A DNA stretch of 23,280 bases from JANQGH01 sp039177555 (lineage in GTDB: Bacteria > Pseudomonadota > Alphaproteobacteria > DSM-16000 > Inquilinaceae). The translations under genes and the position numbers were made by a program. Numbering within the stretch: position 1 is the stretch's first letter; the number at the start of each line of letters is the position of its first letter. The notes beneath the pieces were generated by a model. It made no database searches and had not been told where the DNA came from. It saw only the letters and a program-made list of their open reading frames with translations. This document shows positions 1 through 7,387 of the stretch, piece after piece. Location of the stretch: the NCBI GenBank assembly GCA_039177555.1, contig JBCDFV010000057.1, positions 1-23,280 of the forward strand, in the 5' to 3' direction.

Positions 1-143
1 ACGAGAAGATCGTTCACCGGATGCGCCACCCGCCACAAGCAATCTGCCGTGGTGGCCTCGGAAAGCACCGAGCCGACGGCGTCATCCGGCGCCTGCTGCA
101 GGTCGTTCAGAAATCGGAACACACTCTCTCGGAAGGGGGGCAT
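1..143 (-). CDS. NTF2/SnoaL-like protein, 3' end outside window (partial)
   Basis: A divergent reading frame starts at ATG 143-141 and remains open to the left edge, giving 47 visible codons. The protein begins MPPFRESVFRFLNDLQ and later has the segment CLWRVAHPVNDL. That aromatic/His-Pro-Val-Asn-Asp pattern resembles the N-terminal part of SnoaL-like ester-cyclase (NTF2-fold) proteins. A Shine-Dalgarno-like AAAGG (153-149 on the minus strand) lies 5 nt before the ATG, which supports the start. The gene faces away from an ABC-transporter operon that contains two more NTF2-like genes, so a shared substrate and a shared divergent promoter region are likely. The family call rests on a short fragment and is tentative; that this is a real coding start is more secure. 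Confidence 0.55.
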   Translation of the reverse strand, partial: MPPFRESVFRFLNDLQQAPDDAVGSVLSEATTADCLWRVAHPVNDLL

Positions 144-163
144 GACGACCTTTACTGTTTCGT

Positions 164-175
164 GATCGCGCGATC
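164..175. promoter_or_regulatory. Perfect 12-bp palindrome, possible operator
   Basis: GATCGCGCGATC is a perfect inverted repeat between the divergent NTF2-like gene (start 143) and the ABC-transporter operon (start 268). It lies 11 nt upstream of the SD of the leftward gene and just upstream of the proposed -35 box of the rightward operon, which is a typical place for an operator controlling both. No regulator gene is visible next to it, and GC-rich DNA produces such palindromes by chance. Confidence 0.3.
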
Positions 176-183
176 GACCACAA

Positions 184-213
184 TTGACTACGTATGCAAA
201 AAACTGTTATCAG
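184..213 (+). promoter_or_regulatory. Putative sigma-70 promoter of the ABC-transporter operon
   Basis: TTGACT (184-189) matches 5 of 6 of the -35 consensus, and TATCAG (208-213) after an 18-nt spacer is a fair -10. The element sits in a locally A/T-rich patch, with six A in the spacer, about 55 nt upstream of the GTG start of the ATPase gene. Transcription would begin near 220 and give a short leader containing the strong AAGGGAGG ribosome-binding site at 253-260. Confidence 0.4.
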
Positions 214-267
214 GTCTGACAGGGCTGTCCAGAGGATTATGCAACCCTATTCAAGGGAGGGCCGGAA

Positions 268-1329
268 GTGGCGGAAATCAAGCTGCGGAACGTCACCAAG
301 CGCTGGGGCACCTATGTCGGCGTGAACCGGTTCGACCTGACCATCCTCGATCAGGAGTTTCTGGTCCTTCTCGGCCCGTCCGGCTGCGGCAAGACCACGA
401 CGATGCGCATGATCGCCGGGCTGGAAGACACGACCGAAGGCGACATCGAAATCGGCGGCCGCGTGGTCAACAGGCTGGAGCCCAAGGATCGCGACGTGGC
501 GATGGTGTTCCAAAGCTATGGCCTCTATCCCAACATGACGGTCTACGAAAACATCCGCTTTCCGTTGAAGGTGCGCAAGGTACCGCCCGCCGAGCATGAT
601 GAACGGGTCCAGCGCGCGGCGGAGATGGTCGAACTGACCCCCTTCCTGGACCGCAAGCCGGCGGCCCTGTCAGGCGGCCAGCGCCAGCGCGTCGCCCTGG
701 CGCGTGCGATCGTGCGCCAGCCCCAGGTCTTCTTGATGGACGAGCCGCTGTCGAATCTGGACGCCAAGCTGCGCGTGTCGACGCGCGCCCAGTTGAAGAA
801 CCTGCAGCATGAGTTGAACGTGACCACGATCTACGTCACCCACGACCAGATCGAGGCCATGACCTTGGCCGACCGGGTCGTGGTCATGAACAAGGGCGAG
901 ATCCAGCAAGTCGGCACGCCGACCGATATCTACAATCACCCCGCCAACACCTTTGTCGCCAGCTTCATCGGCTCGCCGGCGATGAACCTGTTGGAGGGCG
1001 AGGTCCGGGACGGCGTCTTTACCGGCGACCAGGTCGAAATCAAGGGCCTGAACGGCATCGCGCCGGGGCCGGCCACACTCGGCTTCCGTGCGGAAGATGC
1101 CAGCGTCAGCGCCGATCAGACCGGCGAGGTCAAGGCGCCGATCTACAGCATCGAGCTGTTGGGCGATTCCACGATGGTGACCGTCCGGGCCGGCGGCTCA
1201 CTGATCGCGGTGAAGGCGGACAAGGACTACCGGGCGGAAATCGACGACCCGGTCGCGTTCTCGGTGCCGACCGGGATCTGCCACCTGTTCAAACAAGACT
1301 CCGGGGAACGGATGGAAATTGCCGCCTAA
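268..1329 (+). CDS. ABC transporter ATP-binding protein, MalK/UgpC type
   Basis: This 353-residue protein is the ATPase of a sugar-type importer and energises uptake at the cytoplasmic face of the inner membrane. All nucleotide-binding motifs are visible: Walker A GPSGCGKTT (36-44), Q-loop Gln82, signature LSGGQRQ (134-140), Walker B VFLMDEP (154-160), D-loop SNLDA and H-loop His192. The C-terminal region (about 240-353) is the OB-fold regulatory extension typical of MalK/UgpC proteins, which are usually 350-370 residues. The GTG start at 268 is chosen because AAGGGAGG (253-260) precedes it by 7 nt. It opens an operon with a binding protein, two permeases and four further genes. The substrate cannot be read from this subunit. 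Confidence 0.95.
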   Translation: MAEIKLRNVTKRWGTYVGVNRFDLTILDQEFLVLLGPSGCGKTTTMRMIAGLEDTTEGDIEIGGRVVNRLEPKDRDVAMVFQSYGLYPNMTVYENIRFPLKVRKVPPAEHDERVQRAAEMVELTPFLDRKPAALSGGQRQRVALARAIVRQPQVFLMDEPLSNLDAKLRVSTRAQLKNLQHELNVTTIYVTHDQIEAMTLADRVVVMNKGEIQQVGTPTDIYNHPANTFVASFIGSPAMNLLEGEVRDGVFTGDQVEIKGLNGIAPGPATLGFRAEDASVSADQTGEVKAPIYSIELLGDSTMVTVRAGGSLIAVKADKDYRAEIDDPVAFSVPTGICHLFKQDSGERMEIAA

Positions 1330-1376
1330 AGGCGGCGTGGATGCTCTCAAAAACCGACAAACAGGGAAAATCAACG

Positions 1377-2591
1377 ATGCTGAGAACACTTCTATTGGCT
1401 TCAGCCGGAACCTTGCTGACCACCAGCGCGGCGCTTGCCGACTGCGCCTTCGAAAACGAGCTGCCGCTGTCGTCGCTCTCGGCCGGGTTCGAGGCCTGGT
1501 ATGCCGTGACCGACGCGATGGCCGAGTGCGGCAATTTCGAAGCCGAGCTTGACCAGGAGTTTCGCACCAAGCAGCCGACCGGCTTCGCGGCCGACCCGTC
1601 GCTTTATCATATCGGCGGTGTCGCCAATGGCACGCTCGTGCCCCTGCTGAACGACGGCACGATCCGGCCGCTGAATGATCTGGTTGAACAGTACGGCCAG
1701 CAACTGACGCCCAACCAGTTGATCACGATCGACGGCGACATCATGGCCATCGCCATGATGGTGAACTCTCAGCATCTGATGTACCGCCAGGACATCTTCG
1801 ACGAGCTGGGTCTGGAGGTGCCGACGACCTACGACGAGATGCTGCAAACCGCCGCCGCGATCCAGGAGGCCGGCGTCGTCGACTATCCGATCGGCGGCAC
1901 GTTCCGGACCGGTTGGAACCTGGCGATGGAATTCATCAACATGTATCTGGGCCATGGCGGCCAACTCTTTAATCCGGACAAGACACCGTCCATCAACAAC
2001 GAAGCCGGTGTCGCCGCCCTGGAACGGATGCGCGCCCTGACCGAATACATGGACCCGGAGTATCTCGGGTCCGATTCGACCTATGTGCAGCAGCAGTTCC
2101 AGCAGGGCGACATCGCCATGGCCGTGCTTTGGGCCTCGCGCGCCGGTGCCATGGACGATCCGGCGGAATCCCAGGTGGTTGAGCTGGTGACCATGGCTGC
2201 CGCGCCGTCGGCCGTCGACGGCGCGCCGCCGGCCTCCACGGTCTGGTGGGACGGCATCGTGATCGCCGAGAATATCTCCGACGAAGAGGCCGCCGCCGCC
2301 TTCCAAGTCGCCATGGAGGGCATGGATGCGGAGATGGTGCAGGCGAACAACGATGCGGCCATCTGGCTGATCGACGGATATGAGCCCAACCGCCTGTCGG
2401 AAGGGGCGATCGCCAACCTGATGGGTGGCACGCCGCCCTATCCGGCGTCGACCGAGATGGGCCTGATGCACACCGCGCTCGGCGACAACCTGTCCGACTT
2501 TCTCATCGGCGCGGAATCGGCCGAGCAAGCGCTGGCGGACGCCGAAGAGGCCTATCTGACCGCGGCCCGCGAGAGTGGCCTGGTCCAGTAA
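1377..2591 (+). CDS. Extracellular solute-binding protein (family 1-like) of sugar-type ABC importer
   Basis: A 404-residue periplasmic binding protein that would capture the substrate and deliver it to the two permeases encoded next. Starting at ATG 1377 gives a clean Sec signal peptide: a basic Arg3, a hydrophobic run LLLASAGTLLTTSAALA, and cleavage after Ala21. AGGGA lies 9 nt upstream. An in-frame ATG at 1341 would add 12 polar residues in front of the signal and is less likely. Asp precedes the cysteine at 23, so there is no lipobox. The length and the segments around YRQDIFDELGLEVPTTYDE and NMYLGHGGQLF are typical of carbohydrate-binding SBPs. The gene sits 47 nt after the ATPase gene. 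The ligand is unknown. Confidence 0.9.
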   Translation: MLRTLLLASAGTLLTTSAALADCAFENELPLSSLSAGFEAWYAVTDAMAECGNFEAELDQEFRTKQPTGFAADPSLYHIGGVANGTLVPLLNDGTIRPLNDLVEQYGQQLTPNQLITIDGDIMAIAMMVNSQHLMYRQDIFDELGLEVPTTYDEMLQTAAAIQEAGVVDYPIGGTFRTGWNLAMEFINMYLGHGGQLFNPDKTPSINNEAGVAALERMRALTEYMDPEYLGSDSTYVQQQFQQGDIAMAVLWASRAGAMDDPAESQVVELVTMAAAPSAVDGAPPASTVWWDGIVIAENISDEEAAAAFQVAMEGMDAEMVQANNDAAIWLIDGYEPNRLSEGAIANLMGGTPPYPASTEMGLMHTALGDNLSDFLIGAESAEQALADAEEAYLTAARESGLVQ

Positions 2592-2609
2592 CCGAGCGAA
2601 ACGGGTCTT

Positions 2610-2634
2610 CCCCAGCGTCGCCCAGGCGCTGGGG
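2610..2634 (+). promoter_or_regulatory. Stem-loop between binding-protein and permease genes
   Basis: CCCCAGCG (2610-2617) and CGCTGGGG (2627-2634) form a perfect 8-bp stem with a 9-nt loop, beginning 18 nt after the stop of the binding-protein gene. No T-run follows, so this is not a standard terminator. In importer operons such intercistronic hairpins commonly stabilise the upstream mRNA segment, giving more binding protein than permease. That role is inferred from position. Confidence 0.5.
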
Positions 2635-2660
2635 TCGGCCCCAAGCGGCGAGGTCGGCTC

Positions 2661-3686
2661 ATGAGAAGAAGCACGTTTTTTGCCTTTGTCGCGCCGTCCG
2701 TGGTGTTGATGCTGGTTTTCATGGCGGCGCCGCTCGTCAGTGTTCTCATTCAGAGCTTCTACCTCACGCAAAACGTCTTCGAAGAAGTCACTGTCGAATC
2801 CTGCACGCCGGGCTTTCCCAACCCGGTCTGCACGGAGGAGATTCAGAGCCGCCGGGTCCTTGATGAAGATGGCATCCCGGTCACCGAGACCTCGTTTGTC
2901 GGTTGGGAGACCTACCGCGTTCTGCTGCAGCCCGAAGCCGTGGCGGAGGCGTTTTCGGTCGGCGGCGGCGGCGTGGCGGCCCTGCTCGATATCGACTTCT
3001 ACAAGGCCGCGCGCTTTACCATCACCTTCACACTGATCACGCTGCCGTTCGTCATCGGCGTTGGCCTGCTGATCGCCCTTGCGGTCAACAACGCCATTCG
3101 CAGCTTGCGCGGTCCGGTGATCTTCATCTCGCTGCTGCCCTTCATCATCACGCCGGTCATCGGGGCGCTTTCGATCCGTTGGCTGTTCGTCGGTGACGGC
3201 ATCCTGACCGCAGCGCTGGAGGGCATCCTTAACGAAGACATTGCCGTCTTCGCCCATGGCTGGGCCTTCGAGATTTTGATGATGTTCTACCGTGTCTGGC
3301 ACGTCGCGCCGTTTGCCTTCGTCATCTTCTATGCCGGCTTGCAAACGGTGAACCAAGACACGCTGGAATCCGCGATCGTGGACGGGGCGTCGCGATTCGA
3401 ACGGCTGCGCTACGTGATCATCCCGCATCTGATGCCGCTGATCGTCTTCGTCGCGTTGATCCACCTAATGGACGCCTATCGGGCGTTCGACGAGGTCATC
3501 GGCTTCCGCTCAGAGGCCCATCGCATCACCCTGCAATGGCTGACGTTCAATTTCCTCACGCCGGACGATAGCGGCAACCGGGCGATTTCGCGCGCGTCCG
3601 CCGCCTCGATGCTGACGATGCTGGGCATCGTCATCCTGCTGATCCCGCCGCTATGGCGCACCTGGCGCGATCATCGCGGACGCTAA
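2661..3686 (+). CDS. ABC transporter permease, MalF/UgpA type
   Basis: A 341-residue inner-membrane permease. TM1 covers about residues 7-33. A long periplasmic loop follows (about 34-115), carrying a Cys48/Cys57 pair in SCTPGFPNPVC that could form a disulfide. TM segments then lie near 117-142, 151-172, 203-226, 253-271 and 316-333. The EAA coupling loop that contacts the ATPase is seen at about 236-256 (ESAIVDGASRFERLRYVIIP), with the diagnostic Gly. The family average is near 290-310 residues; the surplus is in the TM1-TM2 loop. SD GAGG at 2650-2653 supports the start. It forms a heterodimer with the following permease. Confidence 0.92.
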   Translation: MRRSTFFAFVAPSVVLMLVFMAAPLVSVLIQSFYLTQNVFEEVTVESCTPGFPNPVCTEEIQSRRVLDEDGIPVTETSFVGWETYRVLLQPEAVAEAFSVGGGGVAALLDIDFYKAARFTITFTLITLPFVIGVGLLIALAVNNAIRSLRGPVIFISLLPFIITPVIGALSIRWLFVGDGILTAALEGILNEDIAVFAHGWAFEILMMFYRVWHVAPFAFVIFYAGLQTVNQDTLESAIVDGASRFERLRYVIIPHLMPLIVFVALIHLMDAYRAFDEVIGFRSEAHRITLQWLTFNFLTPDDSGNRAISRASAASMLTMLGIVILLIPPLWRTWRDHRGR

Positions 3687-3701
3687 GGCGAGGCTGACCC
3701 C

Positions 3702-4904
3702 ATGTCCCAACCGCAAGCCGAAGCTCTACGCCAACCGCTCAGCCTGAGGCTGACCAGCGGCGTGTTTCTGGTGATCTGGATGTTGATTGCGGCGTTCCCG
3801 CTGTTCTGGATCACCGTGATGTCGTTCAAGCTGCCGGTGGACTCGTTCGCGGCAAACCCGCTGTCGGTGATTTTCGGCCCCGATACGCGGGCGGAGGTCG
3901 GCGGCCTGTCACCGCTCGACATCGTGCTGGGCATTGTCGGCATCTACTTTGCCATTCGATTTGCCAGGCACCTCGCCGCCCTCGCCCGCATGGTGAGCAT
4001 CGCCGGTCAATCCTGGCTCGGCTGGATCGTCGCGGTTCTGATCTACACGATCGCGGTCTTGGTCTTCTTTGTCGGCATCGTCCCGGCGGTCTCCGCCGGT
4101 TTGCGCGATGCGCTTGGCGGCGGATTTCTGCTCGATCCGATCCTGGGCGCAACGCTGACCCACTACTATTCGGTCTGGGTCGAGAACACGTTTTACCATC
4201 AGTTCGTCAACTCGCTGATCGTCACTGCGGGGGTCGTCTTAGTATCGCTGACAGTCGGCACGCTGGCGGCGTACGCGATCGCGCGCACGGGCTCGTCGAT
4301 TGCCTTCTGGCTGCTGATTGCCGCGCTGATCTTCAGGGCACTGCCCCACTCCGTCTTGGTGGCCGGCTATCTGCCGCCCTTCGTGAACTCGCGCGAAATC
4401 CTGATGCCCTTGTGGGAATCGGGCGCGGTCGGCTGGTTCTTCCAACTGTTCGGCGACGAACCGCCAACGCTCTACGGCCGGCATTGGGCCGTGATCATCG
4501 TCCTGGTCTCGATCAACCAGCCCTTCACCATCTGGATGCTGCGCTCGTTCTTCATGAGCATCCCGGCCGAGCTCGACGAGGCGGCACGGGTCGATGGCTG
4601 TTCCCATTTCCAGGCCTTCCGACGGGTTATCATCCCGGTCATGTGGCCGGGCGTGATCACCACCGGGCTGTTTTCGTTCCTGTTGGCCTATAATGACTAT
4701 CTGGTGACCTCGCTGCTCTTGGACGCCCAGTCGCAAACCATGGTCCCGGCGATCAGCGGCTATTTCAATCGCGAGACGACCACCACGGATCAGGTCGAGG
4801 CCGTTGCGGCGGCCGTGTCGATCATCGCGCCCCTGTTCATCCTGATCATGGTGTTCCAACGCCAGATCGTCTCTGGCCTGACCGCCGGCGCGGTCAAGGG
4901 CTGA
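3702..4904 (+). CDS. ABC transporter permease, MalG/UgpE type, enlarged
   Basis: The partner permease, 400 residues against about 270-300 usual for MalG-like proteins. TM1 lies at about 18-41. An insertion of roughly 90 residues (about 60-150) carries two further hydrophobic segments (71-88 and 106-133) before the normal core resumes at FYHQFVNSLIVTAG (164-177). A second extra stretch (about 232-260) enlarges the periplasmic loop before WAVIIVLVSINQPF. The EAA loop is intact at about 290-313 (ELDEAARVDGCSHFQAFRRV). Because the first insertion has an even number of helices, the topology of the transport core is preserved. It starts 15 nt after the previous gene, with GGCGAGG upstream. The function of the insert is unknown. 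Confidence 0.9.
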   Translation: MSQPQAEALRQPLSLRLTSGVFLVIWMLIAAFPLFWITVMSFKLPVDSFAANPLSVIFGPDTRAEVGGLSPLDIVLGIVGIYFAIRFARHLAALARMVSIAGQSWLGWIVAVLIYTIAVLVFFVGIVPAVSAGLRDALGGGFLLDPILGATLTHYYSVWVENTFYHQFVNSLIVTAGVVLVSLTVGTLAAYAIARTGSSIAFWLLIAALIFRALPHSVLVAGYLPPFVNSREILMPLWESGAVGWFFQLFGDEPPTLYGRHWAVIIVLVSINQPFTIWMLRSFFMSIPAELDEAARVDGCSHFQAFRRVIIPVMWPGVITTGLFSFLLAYNDYLVTSLLLDAQSQTMVPAISGYFNRETTTTDQVEAVAAAVSIIAPLFILIMVFQRQIVSGLTAGAVKG

Positions 4905-4926
4905 CCGTTGCCGAGAAAGACCATCC

Positions 4927-5436
4927 ATGAAGGGTTCCCGCCCCGAACAGGCGCCGCTGACGCGCGACAACGACCTCAACAAGACCGAGGAGACGCGCGC
5001 CGTTGTCGAAGGCATGGTTGACGGCCTCAACGACCATGAGATCGACGGCGTCGGTACCTTTTTCAGCGATGGGTTTCGCTGGATCGGCAACGCCGGCTGC
5101 GGCACGAAGAACGGCCTGAAGGCGTTTCAGGACAACTGGCAGCGACCGTTCCAGGCCGCGTTCAAGGACAAGGTCTGCATCGACGAGGCGCGGTTGGCCG
5201 AGGGCGAATGGATGGCCGCCTTCGGCCGGCAGGAGGCGACGCATGCCGGCGAGTTCATGGGCATCGCGCCGACCGGCAAGCGGGTCGAGATCCGCTACAT
5301 GGATTTCTGGAAGGTCAAGGACGGCAAGATCGTCGACAACTGGGTCATGGTCGACTTTCCCCACGTCATGCGCCAGCTCGGCGTCGACCCCTTCAACGGC
5401 CATGGCTGGGAGAAGTTCGATGACGCGGACGGGTGA
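4927..5436 (+). CDS. SnoaL-like (ester cyclase) NTF2-fold protein
   Basis: A 169-residue single-domain protein of the SnoaL-like/NTF2 superfamily. Family members are small alpha+beta cone-shaped barrels that act as cyclases, isomerases, hydratases or hydrolases. Features seen include an N-terminal helix region (TRAVVEGMVDGLNDHEI), then FFSDGFRWIGNAGCG, and the strand pair TGKRVEIRYMDFWKVKDGKIVDNW, in which Gly-Lys-Ile-Val near residue 135 is the usual turn before the last strand. The terminal GHGWEKF motif is common in ester-cyclase-like members. It begins 22 nt after the permease gene with only a weak SD (GAGAAAG), suggesting translational coupling. It probably acts on the imported compound in the cytoplasm, as no signal peptide is present. 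The reaction is not predictable. Confidence 0.8.
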   Translation: MKGSRPEQAPLTRDNDLNKTEETRAVVEGMVDGLNDHEIDGVGTFFSDGFRWIGNAGCGTKNGLKAFQDNWQRPFQAAFKDKVCIDEARLAEGEWMAAFGRQEATHAGEFMGIAPTGKRVEIRYMDFWKVKDGKIVDNWVMVDFPHVMRQLGVDPFNGHGWEKFDDADG

Positions 5437-5442
5437 TCTGAC

Positions 5443-6411
5443 ATGAAGGGGTTCGATCCAAAGTTCCGCGACCTGCCCGACTACATAATCGGCATCACCA
5501 AGGAGATCTGGGAAGACCGCAACATCCAGGCGATCCTGAAGTACTACGCCAAGGATGGGCCGGTCCGGTCCCCCGCCTCCCTGGTGGTCGGCAACAGCAA
5601 CGTTATCGCCGCGACCATGGCGACCTTGGCGGAATTCCCGGACCGGAAATTGCTTGGTGAGGATGTGATCTGGTCGGGCGACGAGGAGGCCGGCTTCCTG
5701 TCGTCCCATCGCATCCTGTCGACCGCGACGCATCTCGGCGACGGCGCCTACGGTCCGGCCACGGGCAAGACGCTGCGCTATCGCATCATCGCGGACTGTG
5801 CCTGCCGCGAGAACCAGGTCTACGACGAATGGCTCATTCGTGATCAGGGCGCGATCGTCCGCCAGATGGGCATCGATCCCAGGCGGTACGCGGCGGACCG
5901 GATCGCCGAGGAAGGTGGCCCCGAAAAGGCCACCCCCGCCTTCACGCCGGCGATGGACTTGGCGGGCAGCTACACGGGCCGCGGCAACGACGATGATCAT
6001 GGCCGGGCCTACGCCGACATCCTGACGGCCATCATGGCGGCCGACTTGGCGACCATCGAACGGTCCTACGATCGAGCCTGCCAGTTGGAACATCCAGGCG
6101 GCATGACGGGCCACGGCAGAGACGCCGCCGACCGCTTCTGGCTCGGTCTGCGTTCCGCCGTTCCCTCCGCCACGTTCGAGATCCACCACCGGATCGGACG
6201 CGACGACGCGGACATGCCGCCGCGCGCGGCCCTGCGCTGGTCACTGCACGGCCGGCATGATGGCTGGGGAAGCTTCGGCCCGCCGACCGGGGCAGAGGTC
6301 TACGTGATGGGCATTTCCCACGCTGAGTTCGGCCCCTGGGGGCTGCGCCGCGAATGGGTGCTGTTCGACGAAACCGCGATCTGGAAACAGATCCTCATGC
6401 AAACGGGCTGA
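5443..6411 (+). CDS. Tandem NTF2/SnoaL-like double-domain protein
   Basis: A 322-residue protein that appears to be two NTF2-like domains in series. The first (about 12-150) runs from LPDYIIGITKEIWED through GKTLRYRIIADCACRENQVYDEWLI to RQMGIDP. The second (about 180-320) has the clear family signature: a charged helix, then ALRWSLHGRHDGWGSFGPPTG (263-283), an aromatic strand, and FDETAIWKQI near the C-terminus. SnoaL-like proteins are normally about 130-170 residues, so this is a duplication or fusion. It starts 6 nt after the single-domain SnoaL-like gene, with a similar start (MKGFDP versus MKGSRP), and is followed 5 nt later by a cupin gene. No signal peptide. The function is unknown. Confidence 0.72.
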   Translation: MKGFDPKFRDLPDYIIGITKEIWEDRNIQAILKYYAKDGPVRSPASLVVGNSNVIAATMATLAEFPDRKLLGEDVIWSGDEEAGFLSSHRILSTATHLGDGAYGPATGKTLRYRIIADCACRENQVYDEWLIRDQGAIVRQMGIDPRRYAADRIAEEGGPEKATPAFTPAMDLAGSYTGRGNDDDHGRAYADILTAIMAADLATIERSYDRACQLEHPGGMTGHGRDAADRFWLGLRSAVPSATFEIHHRIGRDDADMPPRAALRWSLHGRHDGWGSFGPPTGAEVYVMGISHAEFGPWGLRREWVLFDETAIWKQILMQTG

Positions 6412-6416
6412 CGATC

Positions 6417-7379
6417 ATGAACGCGCAAGAAATGGAGCAACGGATCGTCCGTTTCGGCGATCTGAGACCTTGCAAGACCGCGTTCATCGACGCGCACACC
6501 CCGGGGTCCGATCTGAAGGAAAATTTCACGATCATAGGCGGCGGCGTGTCGGAAAGCGCTGACCAGCATGTCCACATCGCAGAAACGCCGGGCTTCAACA
6601 TCGGCGCCGCCGGCCAGCCGCCGAAATGCAGGAACTCCATGCATTCTCACCGCACGGCGGAGGTGTTCTTCGTGCAAAGCGGCCGCTGGCGCTTCTTCTG
6701 GGGCCAGCATGGCACGGCCGGCGAGGTCGTGCTGGAGGAAGGCGATATCTTCAACATCCCGACAGGTATCTTTCGCGGCTTTGAGAATATCGGCACGGAC
6801 TATGGGATGATCATGTCGATCCTGGGCGGCGACGATGCCGGCGGTGGCGTGATCTGGGCGCCGCACGTGCTGGAGGCGGCGAAGGCGCACGGCCTGATCC
6901 TGGCCGAGACCGGCGCGCTCTATGACACGGCCAAGGGCGAGCGGCTGCCGGACGGGGTGGGCCCCATGACCCCGTTGACGGACGCGGAGCTTAAGGCCTT
7001 TCCCGAGACGCCAGCCTCAGAGGTCGTGCCCCAGTTCGTGAAGCGTTTTTGGGACATGAAGGCGCTGTCGACCGATGGCCCGGCAACCGTCATCGGACCC
7101 GACAACGACGCCATGATCAGGGACCGTACCGGCTTCGAAGTCGCGTTCGTGCAGAACGGCGAGGACGACCCGTACATGACCGACAGAAACGAGATCTTAA
7201 TGGTTCATCGTGGCCATTGGCGCTTGGCGTGGGATGGCGGGGAGGTGACGTTGGCCCCGGGTGACGTCTGCATGGTTCCGCCGGGCCTTCAACGGTCGCT
7301 GGCACCGAACCGCAGCGGCGACACCGCGCTGTTTCGGGTCCGCGACACCGACGATCCGCCCGGGCCAACGAGGACATAG
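6417..7379 (+). CDS. Two-domain cupin protein
   Basis: A 320-residue bicupin. The N-terminal cupin is well formed: motif 1 is HSHRTAEVFFVQSG (76-89), supplying His76, His78 and Glu82. Motif 2 is GDIFNIPTGIFRGFEN (109-124), where the usual metal-binding His is Arg120. The C-terminal cupin (about 235-310) keeps the fold pattern, with EILMVHRGHWRL and GDVCMVPPG, but lacks the His-X-His pair, so it is probably structural. Cupins of this size include dioxygenases and sugar isomerases. The modified metal site leaves catalysis open. The start at 6417 is preferred over an in-frame upstream codon inside the preceding gene, because it leaves a 5-nt gap and a conventional N-terminus. Confidence 0.78.
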   Translation: MNAQEMEQRIVRFGDLRPCKTAFIDAHTPGSDLKENFTIIGGGVSESADQHVHIAETPGFNIGAAGQPPKCRNSMHSHRTAEVFFVQSGRWRFFWGQHGTAGEVVLEEGDIFNIPTGIFRGFENIGTDYGMIMSILGGDDAGGGVIWAPHVLEAAKAHGLILAETGALYDTAKGERLPDGVGPMTPLTDAELKAFPETPASEVVPQFVKRFWDMKALSTDGPATVIGPDNDAMIRDRTGFEVAFVQNGEDDPYMTDRNEILMVHRGHWRLAWDGGEVTLAPGDVCMVPPGLQRSLAPNRSGDTALFRVRDTDDPPGPTRT

Positions 7380-7387
7380 GCCGGACC

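Noticed and set aside
1401..3464. Long open frame (687 codons) on the minus strand opposite the binding-protein and permease genes
   Set aside because: The translation is rich in Arg, Gly, Asp, Gln and His without domains. It is the mirror of two well-recognised genes and is expected in GC-rich DNA.
4894..6189. 431-codon minus-strand frame opposite the SnoaL-like genes
   Set aside because: The plus-strand frames carry NTF2-like signatures and operon spacing; the minus frame shows no family features.
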